A DNA stretch of 64,000 nucleotides from Halopiger aswanensis (GCF_003610195.1 NZ_RAPO01000003.1:434001-498000); one strand, 5' to 3'. Shown: positions 44,763 through 53,288, counted from the first letter of the stretch. The notes: a model not told the origin generated them from the letters alone. Numbers and translations are program-made.

Positions 44763-45542
44763 TTATTTTTTCTCTTCGGTACCATCGGTTCGCGCCGCGT
44801 CGATCGCGCGGGCGATGAGCGTCGCCTGTGCCCCGGCCACGAAGCCGGCGTCGACGTTGACGGCCGACATCACGGTACAGGACTGGAGCATCCCCGAAAG
44901 CGCCGCTTCGCCGTCGCCGCCGTAGCCGTAGCCGCTCGAGACCGGGAGGCCGATCACCGGCGTGTCGACGAGGCCGGCGATGACGGTCGGCAGGGCGCCC
45001 TCGCGGCCGGCGGCGACGATCAGCACGTCCGCCTCTCGGAGCCGGTCGACCTGATCGAGCGTGCGATCGAGCGCCGCGACGCCGATGTCGTCGACCCGAT
45101 CGACCGTCGCACCCGCGTCGACGCAGACGGCTTCGGCCTCGTCGGCGACCGGCTGGTCGACGGTGCCCGCCGTCACGAGACCGATCGTCGCCTCGAGCGA
45201 CGGCCGTTCGTAGTCGGGCGTTCGAATCAGCAGGGACGAACTCCAGCGGTCGAACGTCGCATCGGGGACCGTCTCGGGGATCGCTTCCTCGAGCGCCTCG
45301 AACTGGTCCTCGGAGAGGCGCGTCAGCAGCGCGCGGTCGGTCGTCTCGAGGGCCGTTTCGGCGAGTGCGACGACCTGCGCCGGCGTCTTCCCGTCCGCGA
45401 GGATCGCTTCCGGAATGCCTCGGCGCTGTTGGCGAGCGGCGTCGAATCGCCCCGCTTCGCCGGTGACGTACCCCTTGAGTTTGGCTTCGGCCTGTGCTGG
45501 CGAGAGGGAGCCGTCGGCGACGGCATCCAGAAGTTCGCGCAT
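44763..45542 (-). CDS. larB: LarB, pyridinium biscarboxylic-acid mononucleotide synthase homologue
   Basis: A 259-residue protein. The start at 45542 (MRELLDAVADGSLSPAQAEA) matches the family. The AIR-carboxylase-like core is present: IGLVTAGTVDQPVADEAEAV, VLIVAAGREGALPTVIAGLV, VIGLPVSSGYGYGGDGEAAL and SGMLQSCTVMSAVNVDAGFV. LarB makes the precursor of the nickel-pincer cofactor used by lactate racemase. LarC and LarE are not in this window, so it is either a scattered member of that pathway or works elsewhere in pyridine-nucleotide metabolism. Confidence 0.9.
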   Translation of the reverse strand: MRELLDAVADGSLSPAQAEAKLKGYVTGEAGRFDAARQQRRGIPEAILADGKTPAQVVALAETALETTDRALLTRLSEDQFEALEEAIPETVPDATFDRWSSSLLIRTPDYERPSLEATIGLVTAGTVDQPVADEAEAVCVDAGATVDRVDDIGVAALDRTLDQVDRLREADVLIVAAGREGALPTVIAGLVDTPVIGLPVSSGYGYGGDGEAALSGMLQSCTVMSAVNVDAGFVAGAQATLIARAIDAARTDGTEEKK

Positions 45543-45795
45543 ATCGGGTTCTCCGCGGCGACCGTACTCGAATCCGTCGACCCGGCACGAACGGGGTGGC
45601 CCAACCGCTCCGCGACCCCCCGAATCGCGAAAGCGCGCGAGAGGGTTCGAACCGCGCGCGAGCCGCATTCTACGGTCCAAACGGCTGGAACGCGACGCCG
45701 GCGACTCATCAGTCATATACTTTCCGGTGAACACAGCCCCCGAAACGGACGAATCAACCCCTGAGGGGCGGGTATTTCGACCCTCAACCAAAGCA

Positions 45796-45801
45796 TTTAT
45801 A
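45796..45801 (+). promoter_or_regulatory. TATA-like box of the histone-fold mini-protein
   Basis: TTTATA about 30 bases before the ATG at 45829. It supports this ATG, even though an out-of-frame ATG lies at 45804. Confidence 0.45.
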
Positions 45802-45828
45802 CCATGGAAGGGGAAACGGATACACCGT

Positions 45829-45996
45829 ATGGCAGACCTTATCGTCAAAGCCGCCGTGAAGGAAGCGCTCGATGACAAGAACGTCGCCTCGGACTTCTAC
45901 GACGCACTCGACGAGGAAGTCGACGAGCTGCTCGAGGACGCCGCCCGTCGCGCGGAAGCCAACGACCGGAAGACGGTCCAGCCCCGCGACCTGTAA
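45829..45996 (+). CDS. 55-residue histone-fold-like protein (DUF1931 type)
   Basis: A very small acidic protein: MADLIVKAAVKEALDDKNVA, then FYDALDEEVDELLEDAARRA, then NDRKTVQPRDL. The layout (short helix, long amphipathic helix, RKTVQPRDL loop) is that of half of an archaeal histone fold, and it matches the DUF1931 family common in archaea. It might dimerise and bind DNA or act as a transcription cofactor. The upstream start is fixed by a good TATA-like box. Divergent from larB by about 290 bases. Confidence 0.8.
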   Translation: MADLIVKAAVKEALDDKNVASDFYDALDEEVDELLEDAARRAEANDRKTVQPRDL

Positions 45997-46148
45997 GGCG
46001 CGAGGTCAATCGTTCACATTTTTTGGCAGTCAGTACACCGTAGCGTAGCGACTGGTTTCTATCGTCAGGGAATAGATACGCATAATCGGCACGGAGCCGC
46101 CGGTAGTGTTCTTTTGGCACTCGTCGGTGTAGGCTACTGCGATCACGC

Positions 46149-46586
46149 ATGCTCCGGAAACTGTTGATCGCGTTTGGTATCTTCGAGGTCGGCATGCCAC
46201 AGCCGGTCATCGACGCCTGCGAGCGGATCGGTCTCGAGAATCCCGAGGAAGCGCAACTGCGGCCACAAGCGCTGTGGGGCGCCAGACTCGAGGGAATGCT
46301 GTTCGTCTGGCTGCTCGCCCGCCGGGAATCGGGCTCGCGAATCGCCAATAACCTGCTCGCGGTCGCCGGGATCGTCCTGGTCGTCCTTCCCCAGCCGATC
46401 ATCGAGTTCAGTCAGACCCTCGTCTACGAGAACACCGACGACCTCGAGTTGAAGCCGTGGGTGAAACCGGCGGCGCGACTGCTCGGCGCCCTCTATCTGA
46501 CCGTGGTCTACCTGTCGACGACGGGCGACGAGAACAGCGACGAGCAGTCGAGCGAAACCAAGACGGAAGCGGTTACGATCGACTGA
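46149..46586 (+). CDS. Small membrane protein, paralogue A
   Basis: A 145-residue protein with hydrophobic segments at about 3-18 and 49-83 and near 107-120. Characteristic are FEVGMPQPVIDACERIGLEN, AQLRPQALWGARLEGMLFVW, VYENTDDLELKPWVKPAARL and LGALYLTVVYLS. The same features recur in the next gene, so these are tandem paralogues. Family unknown to me. The C-terminus is a short acidic tail (DENSDEQSSETKTEA). The two conserved ELKPW and ARLEG motifs presumably face the membrane surface. Confidence 0.75.
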   Translation: MLRKLLIAFGIFEVGMPQPVIDACERIGLENPEEAQLRPQALWGARLEGMLFVWLLARRESGSRIANNLLAVAGIVLVVLPQPIIEFSQTLVYENTDDLELKPWVKPAARLLGALYLTVVYLSTTGDENSDEQSSETKTEAVTID

Positions 46587-46651
46587 CCGCGACGCGCGAC
46601 CGCAACTCGCACCCCCGAGATCCTTTTATCATCCCCGTGCGAACCGCTTGC

Positions 46652-47074
46652 ATGAAACGAGCGCTCGCACTCGGATTCGCACTGCTCGAGATCCTCGTCC
46701 CTCGATATATCGTCACTCCGGCCGAACGGCTGGCCTTCCGAAACCCGGCGGTCGGACGGCTACGGCCGTCGACGATTCCGATCGCTCGACTCGAGGGCGT
46801 CCTGTTCGCCTGGCTCCTTCTCCGAGGACGTGGATTGTCGCGACCGCTCCGCGCCGCGTTGGTCACGCTCGGTACCGCCATGGCGCTGCTGCCCCGGACG
46901 GCCGTCGAGTCGGGGCTCGCACTCGCCTACGAGAACCCCGGGGAACTCGAGTTGAAACCGTGGGTCGTCCCCGTAACGCGGCTCCTCGGGGCGGTCTATC
47001 TGATCGCCGGCTTCGTCGCCGGACGCGCGGAGACGCCAACCGACGGGACTGACCGCGATCGCCGCCGAGCGTAA
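46652..47074 (+). CDS. Small membrane protein, paralogue B
   Basis: A 140-residue protein clearly related to the preceding gene: LEILVPRYIVTPAERLAFRN, VGRLRPSTIPIARLEGVLFA, LAYENPGELELKPWVVPVTR and LLGAVYLIAGFVAG. It has three hydrophobic segments. The start at 46652 is chosen because CCTTTTATC at 46621-46629 is a TATA-like box about 27 bases upstream, giving it its own leaderless promoter instead of cotranscription with paralogue A. Function unknown. Confidence 0.75.
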   Translation: MKRALALGFALLEILVPRYIVTPAERLAFRNPAVGRLRPSTIPIARLEGVLFAWLLLRGRGLSRPLRAALVTLGTAMALLPRTAVESGLALAYENPGELELKPWVVPVTRLLGAVYLIAGFVAGRAETPTDGTDRDRRRA

Positions 47075-47079
47075 CCCGC

Positions 47080-47787
47080 TCAGTAGTCCCGAACCTCGAG
47101 CCCGTCCTCGAGTCCCACGTAGGTCGCGTCGGCGAGGTCGACGAACAGGCCGTGTTCCACGACGCCGGGGAGTCGCGAGAGTCGCGCCGCCAGCGCGTCG
47201 GGGTCGTCGATCCGGCCGAACTCGCAGTCGAGCACCAGATTCCCGTTGTCCGTAACGACCGGCCCGTCCTTGCGTTCGGCGTCCCGCAGCGTCGGGTCGC
47301 CGCCCAGGTCGCGGAGTCGGTCGGCGACCACGGTGCGGGCGTCCGGAAGTACCTCGATCGGGACCGACCGCTCGAGGGCGTCGGCGAGTTTCGTCGGATC
47401 GGCGACGACGACGAACCGCTCGGCCGCCGCATCGACAAGTTTCTCCCGTGCGTGCGCGGCGCCGCCGCCCTTGACGAGCGCGCCGTGGGCCGGCGAGTCC
47501 GGATCGTCGACGACCTGATCCGCGCCGTCGATCGCCAGATCGACCGTCTCGACCGCGTCGAGGTCGGTCAGCGGAATTCCGACCTCGAGCGCCAGTTGCC
47601 GGGATTGGAAGGAGGTCGGGATTCCCCGCACCTCGAGGCCGTCGGCGACGGCCTCGCCGATGGCCTCGATCGCGTAGGCGGTCGTCGAGCCGGTGCCGAG
47701 CCCGACGACGTCGCCGTCTTCGACTTCTTCGGCTGCGCGTTCCCCCGCGCGCCGTTTCGCTGCGTCGGTGCCGCCTGCCGTCTTCAT
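47080..47787 (-). CDS. rpiA: Ribose-5-phosphate isomerase A
   Basis: A 235-residue isomerase converting ribulose-5-phosphate and ribose-5-phosphate. Signatures are VVGLGTGSTTAYAIEAIGEA (phosphate loop), RGIPTSFQSRQLALEVGIPL, VDLAIDGADQVVDDPDSPAH (active-site DGAD), LVKGGGAAHAREKLVDAAAE (GGGAA with Lys), VVVADPTKLADALERSVPIE and VVTDNGNLVLDCEFG. All catalytic residues are present. The start at 47787 (MKTAGGTDAAKRRAGERAAE) is preferred; upstream sequence is not family-like. It converges with the paralogue pair. Confidence 0.94.
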   Translation of the reverse strand: MKTAGGTDAAKRRAGERAAEEVEDGDVVGLGTGSTTAYAIEAIGEAVADGLEVRGIPTSFQSRQLALEVGIPLTDLDAVETVDLAIDGADQVVDDPDSPAHGALVKGGGAAHAREKLVDAAAERFVVVADPTKLADALERSVPIEVLPDARTVVADRLRDLGGDPTLRDAERKDGPVVTDNGNLVLDCEFGRIDDPDALAARLSRLPGVVEHGLFVDLADATYVGLEDGLEVRDY

Positions 47788-48249
47788 ACTACCTCGGGCG
47801 TGGGGCGACGGGAAAAGCGTTGACCTCCGGCTCGGGTCCGGCGGGTCCCATTCGCGGTAGCTATGTCGGTTCGGTCGATTTCTCAGCGACGACCGCGGTT
47901 TTGCTACGACCGAAACCGATCGATTTCGGTCACCCTTCGGAATCGTTGTGCGGAGAAACAGCGCGTTGGCAGGAGGATTGTAACTGACTACTGCATCTGA
48001 AGCGTCCGTCCCTGGGGTGGAAACGAAACCGTACGGACCGAGGTGCCTGTGACTGCCAGCCGGTTTTCCAAACGTACACTGGTACGTCTCGCGGCGTCGC
48101 TCGCCCATCCGTCAACCACTCGCCCGAATTATTTAATTTATACAGGAAATAACACGTATATCTGGAAACAGGGAACCGAATTTAATACCGATATCGGATA
48201 GGTTTCCACTCGAGCATCTCGCAGCGCTACCGAGGTGCCACTGACAACC
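47788..48249. other. 462-base gap without a supported gene
   Basis: Several short frames cross it but none has acidic composition or a domain. The right 120 bases are A+T-rich (attatttaatttatacagg at about 48127-48145) and probably hold the promoter of the exported protein at 48250, with a leader of up to about 90 bases. Confidence 0.5.
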
Positions 48250-48864
48250 ATGACAGACAACGACCCAAGCGTAACGCGGCGTCGACTGTTGAAAGCCAGC
48301 GGAGCGACCGTCGTTGCGGGCGGTGCGTTCGCATCGACCGCGAGCGCCCAAGGCGGTCCGTTCAATCCGATCGTGGACGCAACCATCAACTGTACTGCCG
48401 GGACGATTACGTTCACGCTCACGGATCGCGACGACTTCCCCGGGGCAATCAACCTCTTCGTGAATGGAGTTCGAGTTGGAGGATTCGGTCCAGAGGGTCA
48501 AGACCCAGAAGGTAGCACGCTGACTGTGGACATCGATCCCGAAGCCTCGCCGTTTAACCTCAGGGCAACCGCTGAGGGTGAACCCCAAGGAACGGGTACG
48601 ACGGTCCGTCCGGATCGCCTTACTTGTCCCGATAACGGCGATGGAGACGGTGACGGCGGACTCTTCGGCGAAGACGGCTTATTCGGCGAAGACGGGCTCG
48701 ACGCCATCGATCAGGACCAGGACGTCACCGCAAACCAGACGATTGAGAGCGGGGACGCGAACGTGTCCGTCGATGTCGACCAGTCGTCGTCGAACGTCCA
48801 GACGGGAGAAGCGGAAAGTGGGGACGCCACCGCAACGAGTTGGCTGCCGTTGGATCTCTTCTGA
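48250..48864 (+). CDS. Tat-exported acidic protein with Asp/Gln/Asn-rich tail
   Basis: A 204-residue protein. The Tat signal is VTRRRLLKASGATVVAGGAF, with cleavage near ASAQ. A beta domain follows (VDATINCTAGTITFTLTDRD to PDRLTCPDNG) with two cysteines likely to pair. Then come a short repeat (LFGEDGLFGEDGL) and a tail DQDQDVTANQTIESGDANVS, VDVDQSSSNVQTGEAESGDA. The tail resembles in composition the protein at 797. The start is ATG 48250; a GTG at 48235 is less likely. The family is unknown; a surface or matrix role is guessed from export and low complexity. The signal peptidase homologue next door may be linked. Confidence 0.75.
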   Translation: MTDNDPSVTRRRLLKASGATVVAGGAFASTASAQGGPFNPIVDATINCTAGTITFTLTDRDDFPGAINLFVNGVRVGGFGPEGQDPEGSTLTVDIDPEASPFNLRATAEGEPQGTGTTVRPDRLTCPDNGDGDGDGGLFGEDGLFGEDGLDAIDQDQDVTANQTIESGDANVSVDVDQSSSNVQTGEAESGDATATSWLPLDLF

Positions 48865-48906
48865 CTGATCCCGAACCCTCGTCGACCGAGACGAGGATCT
48901 TCTCAT

Positions 48907-49416
48907 TTAGCGATACAGTGGATCCGTCATTCGATGGACAGCGACATCGATCAGCTGCGATAGTAGCGACTCGAAGGCGAGCCGGATCCGACCGAGCCAC
49001 GGAATCCGGAGCGCCGCTTTGCCGACGATCCAGTCCGGCCGGACGACGGCCGTCTCGGCACCGGCGTTCGCGACTTGATCGTACAGTCCGTTGTTGTCGC
49101 CCTTCGTGACGAACCCGCCATGGGGCGCTGGGCAAGCGGCGACAGCATCGCAGGTCGTTCCGCGGAGGTTCGTCGACTCGGCCTCGGTGTCGACCCAGTT
49201 CTCGCCCTCCTCAACCCAGAAGTGCGCGCGGTGGATCACCGGGGTTCGGGAGTCGTTTCCGTCGGGCCGAAAGACGACGACGTCGCCGGGTCGATCGAAC
49301 GTCTCGTAGCCGCTCTCCCGTCCGTTCTCGAGGGTGACGACGCCGGTACCATCGATCGGGTCGTCGCCGGCGAACCGGTCGGAATCGACGACGAAGACGA
49401 GGTCGCCGGTGTTCAT
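48907..49416 (-). CDS. Signal peptidase I (Sec11) homologue, C-terminal part
   Basis: A 169-residue frame holding the second half of an archaeal signal peptidase: NTGDLVFVVDSDRF directly after where SGSMEP should be, then RPGDVVVFRPDGNDSRTPVI with the catalytic His in VIHRAHF, then GGFVTKGDNNGLYDQV with the Asp. Its ATG overlaps the stop of the N-terminal frame (ATGA). One extra base would fuse the two frames in the usual order SGSMEP-x-MNTGDL. Alone it lacks the serine nucleophile. It may be inactive, may be joined by frameshifting, or may reflect a sequencing error. Confidence 0.75.
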   Translation of the reverse strand: MNTGDLVFVVDSDRFAGDDPIDGTGVVTLENGRESGYETFDRPGDVVVFRPDGNDSRTPVIHRAHFWVEEGENWVDTEAESTNLRGTTCDAVAACPAPHGGFVTKGDNNGLYDQVANAGAETAVVRPDWIVGKAALRIPWLGRIRLAFESLLSQLIDVAVHRMTDPLYR

Positions 49417-49709
49417 GTCGGTTCCATGCTTCCGCTTTCGATGGCGACTAGCGGCGGCCAAACCCCGCTAACGGCAAACAGCACGAGACCGACGAGACCG
49501 ACGATGGCGACTGCGCTCGAGACGTCCCGGACGACGGCGATCCACGGGTCGTCGCTGTGACGGATCCATCGCAGGAACCCGTCATCGACGACGGAAATCG
49601 AATCGGCTGCTGACTCGTCGGAGTCAACATCAGCTCCGGTGTCGGTGGCAGGGTCGGCATCGGTGGAGGACTCGTCCGTCACGGACTCGTCAGGGGGACG
49701 GTCGGACAT
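49413..49709 (-). CDS. Signal peptidase I (Sec11) homologue, N-terminal part
   Basis: A 98-residue frame: an acidic leader of about 55 residues, one membrane segment (SSAVAIVGLVGLVLFAVSGV) and the start of the catalytic domain, VAIESGSMEPT, with the nucleophilic Ser. It ends at a TGA that overlaps the ATG of the following frame by one base-pair step (ATGA). Normally the chain would continue with (H)MNTGDLVF, so a one-base difference separates the halves. Orientation and order are right for a single gene. Confidence 0.75.
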   Translation of the reverse strand: MSDRPPDESVTDESSTDADPATDTGADVDSDESAADSISVVDDGFLRWIRHSDDPWIAVVRDVSSAVAIVGLVGLVLFAVSGVWPPLVAIESGSMEPT

Positions 49710-49810
49710 CGTGCACGAGTGCGATCCATCAAATAATCAAGGTTATCACTACGACTCGAGCGACCTGCTGCCCGGCGAACCTTTTTTGCGGCGTCCGTGG
49801 TCGAACGTCC

Positions 49811-50671
49811 ATGGCGACATCGGGATCGGGAGCGAGTACAGAGTCGGAGACGACGCCGGAACCGGGGAGCGCAGTCCGCCTCGAGAACGTCCGCAAGACC
49901 TACCAGTTGGGCGAGCCGGTCCACGCGCTCGACGGCGTCTCCCTCGAGGTGCCGCGGGGGTCCTACACCGCGATCATGGGGCCCAGCGGCTCCGGGAAGT
50001 CGACGCTGATGAACCTCGTCGGCTGTCTGGACACGCCGACCGAGGGGACCGTCGTGGTCGACGGCGAGGACGTCGCGCAACTGGGCGATCGCGAGCGGAC
50101 TCGACTGCGAGGGAACACGGTCGGCTTCGTCTTCCAGACGTTCAACCTGATGCCGCGGCTGAACGCCCTCGAGAACGTCGCGCTACCGCAGCTGTTTCGG
50201 GGCGTCGACCGGGAAACGCGGCGCGAGCGGGCGCGAGACCTCCTCGAGCGGGTCGGGCTCGGCGACCGGGCCGATCACCTGCCGAACGAACTGTCGGGCG
50301 GCCAGCGCCAGCGGGTCGCCCTGGCGCGGGCGCTGGTCAACGATCCGGCGATCGTGCTGGCCGACGAACCCTCCGGCAACCTCGATACCGAGACGGAGGC
50401 CGACGTGCTCGACCTCTTCGCGGAGTTTCACGACGCGGGCACGACGATGATCGTCGTCACCCACGAGCGCCACGTCGCCGAGCGCGCCGAGCGGATCGTC
50501 CACCTGCTCGACGGGACGATCGAACGGATCGAACCGCTCGAGGGTAGCGGGACCGTAGACGATGCGAGGTCCGCGAGCGGTTCGGATGCGAGCGCGAGCG
50601 CGGACGCAAACGCGGAACGACCGGCAGACGGAACCGAAACCGACGACTCGCCGGAGACGGAGCGGCGCTAA
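49811..50671 (+). CDS. MacB/LolD-type ABC transporter ATPase
   Basis: A 286-residue ATP-binding subunit. Walker A is GPSGSGKSTLMNLVG, the Q loop is FVFQTFNLMPRLNALENVAL, the signature is LSGGQRQRVALARALVND, Walker B is IVLADEPSGNLDTETEADVL, and the H loop is VVTHERHVAERAERIVHLLD. The family drives MacB, LolCDE and FtsX-type machines. A disordered acidic tail of about 45 residues follows, as often in haloarchaea. The permease gene starts 3 bases after its stop, so the two form an operon. Confidence 0.93.
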   Translation: MATSGSGASTESETTPEPGSAVRLENVRKTYQLGEPVHALDGVSLEVPRGSYTAIMGPSGSGKSTLMNLVGCLDTPTEGTVVVDGEDVAQLGDRERTRLRGNTVGFVFQTFNLMPRLNALENVALPQLFRGVDRETRRERARDLLERVGLGDRADHLPNELSGGQRQRVALARALVNDPAIVLADEPSGNLDTETEADVLDLFAEFHDAGTTMIVVTHERHVAERAERIVHLLDGTIERIEPLEGSGTVDDARSASGSDASASADANAERPADGTETDDSPETERR

Positions 50672-50674
50672 CGA

Positions 50675-51991
50675 ATGCGCCCGCTCGAGCACCTGCGGCT
50701 CGCGTGGCGCTCGATCCGCGGCCACAAACTCCGGTCCGCCTTGACGACGCTGGGGGTCGTGATCGGCATCGCCGCCGTCATCGCGTTCGTCACGCTCGGA
50801 GCGAGCCTCCAGGCGGGCGTCATCGGCGACATCAGTCCCGACGACCGTCGCAATCTCTACGGGTGGGCCGCCGACCCCGATACTGAGGGCGGGCCGCTCG
50901 CCGGGGCCCAACCCGTCTTCAGCCAGGACGATCTCGAGGAACTCGAGGGTCGCGAGGATATCGAGGCGGCCTACGGCTACGCGACGATCCAGACGCAGGC
51001 GGTCTCGAACGGCGACGAGCAGATCGCACAGGGGGACGGGTTCGTCGCGTCGGGACCGTCGTACATTCGGGAGGGGCGACTCGCGGAGGGGCGCCAGTTC
51101 GAGATGGGCGAGTCGGAAGCGGTGCTCAATCCCGCCGCAGCGGGCCAGTTCGAGGACAACGTAAGCGTCGGCGACGAACTAACGGTCACGTTCCTCGGCG
51201 GCCAGCAGGCGACCGTCGAGGTGGTCGGGATCACCGACACGTCCGAAGGGTTGAGTCCGTTCGAGGGATTCGAGGCCGCGCCGCGGATCTACGTGCCGAC
51301 CGAGCCCTACTACACGGAGCAGGCAGCCGGGTTGGGGATCGGGACGGACGGCGGTAGCGACGGTGGTGATGGTGACGAGAACGGGACCGAGTCCGGCACC
51401 GCCCAGGGCGGCCAACCCCGCTACCTCGCGATCGTCGTCGAGGCCCAGTCCGCCGCCGAGAGCGACGTCGACGCCGCTCGCGAAAGCGCACTCGCCTACC
51501 TCGAGAGCGACGCCGCCGACGCCAGCGAGTTCCTCGGCGACGACCTCGCGGTGACCTTCCAGACGAGCACGGAACTGCTCTCGCAACTCGAGGACATCCT
51601 CGAGCTGCTCCAGAACTTCATCGTCGGGATCGCGGCCATCTCGCTGGTCGTCGGCTCTATCGGCATCGCGAACATCATGCTGGTCTCGGTGGCCGAGCGG
51701 ACCCGCGAGATCGGGATCATGAAGGCGGTCGGCGCGCAGAATCGGGACGTACTGGGACTGTTCCTCACCGAGGCGGTCGTGCTCGGGGTGATCGGCGCGA
51801 TTCTGGGCACTGCACTCGGGCTCGCGGCGGGGTATCTCGGCGTGTGGTACATCGACCTCCCGCTGGTCTACCCCTACGAGTACGTCGCGCTGGCGGTCGC
51901 GGTCGGCATCCTCGTCGGCATCGGTGCGGGGTTGTATCCGGCCTGGCGGGCGGCGCGGACGGATCCGATCGACGCGCTCAGGTACGAGTGA
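50675..51991 (+). CDS. MacB/FtsX-type ABC transporter permease
   Basis: A 438-residue permease. The first membrane helix (SALTTLGVVIGIAAVIAFVT) is followed by a large extracellular MacB-like domain (about residues 45-300) containing an acidic Gly-rich insert. Three more helices follow at the C-terminus: NFIVGIAAISLVVGSIGIAN, ILGTALGLAAGYLG and VALAVAVGILVGIGAGLYPA, then the conserved ending WRAARTDPIDALRYE. In bacteria such pairs export peptides or lipoproteins or change envelope mechanics. Substrate unknown. It is translationally linked to the ATPase before it. Confidence 0.92.
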   Translation: MRPLEHLRLAWRSIRGHKLRSALTTLGVVIGIAAVIAFVTLGASLQAGVIGDISPDDRRNLYGWAADPDTEGGPLAGAQPVFSQDDLEELEGREDIEAAYGYATIQTQAVSNGDEQIAQGDGFVASGPSYIREGRLAEGRQFEMGESEAVLNPAAAGQFEDNVSVGDELTVTFLGGQQATVEVVGITDTSEGLSPFEGFEAAPRIYVPTEPYYTEQAAGLGIGTDGGSDGGDGDENGTESGTAQGGQPRYLAIVVEAQSAAESDVDAARESALAYLESDAADASEFLGDDLAVTFQTSTELLSQLEDILELLQNFIVGIAAISLVVGSIGIANIMLVSVAERTREIGIMKAVGAQNRDVLGLFLTEAVVLGVIGAILGTALGLAAGYLGVWYIDLPLVYPYEYVALAVAVGILVGIGAGLYPAWRAARTDPIDALRYE

Positions 51992-52083
51992 GTGGGAGAA
52001 CACGGGTGGTGTGCGGGTGGTATACGGGCGATGCGGCGGCGAGGGAGATCCCTCGCAGGGTCACCCCGACAGCGGGAGCCGAA

Positions 52084-53250
52084 TTAGATATCGTCGGTGA
52101 CGATCTCGGCGACGCGGTCGCGGTCGAACAGCTGTTCGTCATCGGGGATATCGACCGAGTCACCGGGCCACTCGCCGAAGCGATCGGGGTAGACCTGTTT
52201 GGCCAGCGCCTCGGTCGAGAACAGGTGCGTGATCGGCCCCATGAACTGACCGGCGGAGCGGACCACGTTGCCGTTCTGGACGGCCGAAAGTCGACTCGCG
52301 GTCGAGTGATCCTCGAGCGGCTCGACGACCTGGGACTGCCACTCGTCGCCGGTCATCGAGGCGAGGTTGTAGGCGGCGATGTAGTCGGGGTCGAGATCGA
52401 GCAGCGTCTCGTAGCCGACTGCACCGTCGGGATCGAGGCCGGCCTCGGCGAAGGCGTCGCGAAAGCCCAGATCGCGGAAGCTCCGGGCGTCGTTGCGCTT
52501 CTCGTGGATCGGCGCCGGTCGGAACTCGCCGGCGTCGGCGTCGATGCCGCGCCAGAAGACGGCGACGGTCGGCCCCTCGCCGTCCGGAAGCTCCGACTCG
52601 ATCTCGTCGATGAACTCGTCGTGGAGGTCGGCCCAGGCCTCGTACTGGGCCCGTCGCTGGAACATCGTAGCGATCTTCTCGAAGAGTTCGTACATCGTGT
52701 AGTAGGGCGCCTCGCCCTCGTAGTCGAAGCGGATGTACGAACCGAGGATCGGTGCGACGTTCTCCTCGATTTCCGCCATATCCTCGTCGCTCCAGTTGGA
52801 GTAAAACTGGAGCATCCGGGGATCGGCGAGGACGACGTCCGGATCGACCTCGTAGAAGATTTCCTTGTCGTAGTTGCGGGCGGACTCGCCCTCGCCGTAC
52901 TGGAGGATCTCGTCCGGATCGTGCTCGACGTCCGGTAACTGGTCGTAGAACTTGTAGGGCTTGCGATCGGGATAGGCGTGGGCGTCGACCTGAATGCCGA
53001 GCGACATCGCCATGTCCTCGGCCGCGCCGGGGATGGTAAAGACCGTCTCCGGCACCTCCTCGAAGGTGTGACAACCCGCGGGTTCGATGCACACCTCGTA
53101 AGAGTCGTCGACCGACTGCGTCGACGATTCTCCGCCGTTACCGTTCCCGTTGCCGTTACCATTCCCCGATTCGTCTCCGCCGAGACAGCCGGCGATACCG
53201 GCGCCGAGGAGCGTTGCGCTCGATGCGAGTAGTCGTCGTCGTTGGACCAT
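52084..53250 (-). CDS. Iron-siderophore ABC transporter substrate-binding lipoprotein
   Basis: A 388-residue periplasmic-binding-type protein. The Tat lipoprotein signal is QRRRLLASSATLLGAGIAGC, followed by an Asn/Gly linker. The two-lobed fold of the siderophore/vitamin B12 class is visible through VFTIPGAAEDMAMSLGIQVD, DPDVVLADPRMLQFYSNWSD, DLDPDYIAAYNLASMTGDEW and VQNGNVVRSAGQFMGPITHL. It has its own promoter: a TATA-like CTTTTAATG around 53272-53280 and two DtxR-type operators at 53255-53270 and 53289-53304. The ATG is about 27 bases from the TATA centre, so the mRNA is leaderless and iron control is expected. Companion genes are just upstream. Confidence 0.92.
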   Translation of the reverse strand: MVQRRRLLASSATLLGAGIAGCLGGDESGNGNGNGNGNGGESSTQSVDDSYEVCIEPAGCHTFEEVPETVFTIPGAAEDMAMSLGIQVDAHAYPDRKPYKFYDQLPDVEHDPDEILQYGEGESARNYDKEIFYEVDPDVVLADPRMLQFYSNWSDEDMAEIEENVAPILGSYIRFDYEGEAPYYTMYELFEKIATMFQRRAQYEAWADLHDEFIDEIESELPDGEGPTVAVFWRGIDADAGEFRPAPIHEKRNDARSFRDLGFRDAFAEAGLDPDGAVGYETLLDLDPDYIAAYNLASMTGDEWQSQVVEPLEDHSTASRLSAVQNGNVVRSAGQFMGPITHLFSTEALAKQVYPDRFGEWPGDSVDIPDDEQLFDRDRVAEIVTDDI

Positions 53251-53254
53251 GTGG

Positions 53255-53270
53255 TTTAGGCTAGCCTAAA
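53255..53270. promoter_or_regulatory. Iron-type operator, perfect palindrome (site 1, binding protein)
   Basis: TTTAGGCTAGCCTAAA is a perfect 16-base inverted repeat of the DtxR/MntR/Idr class (TTAGG-n-CCTAA). It lies between the TATA-like box and the start codon at 53250, where a bound repressor would cover the transcription start. Confidence 0.82.
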
Positions 53271-53288
53271 ACATTAAAAGTATGTTTA

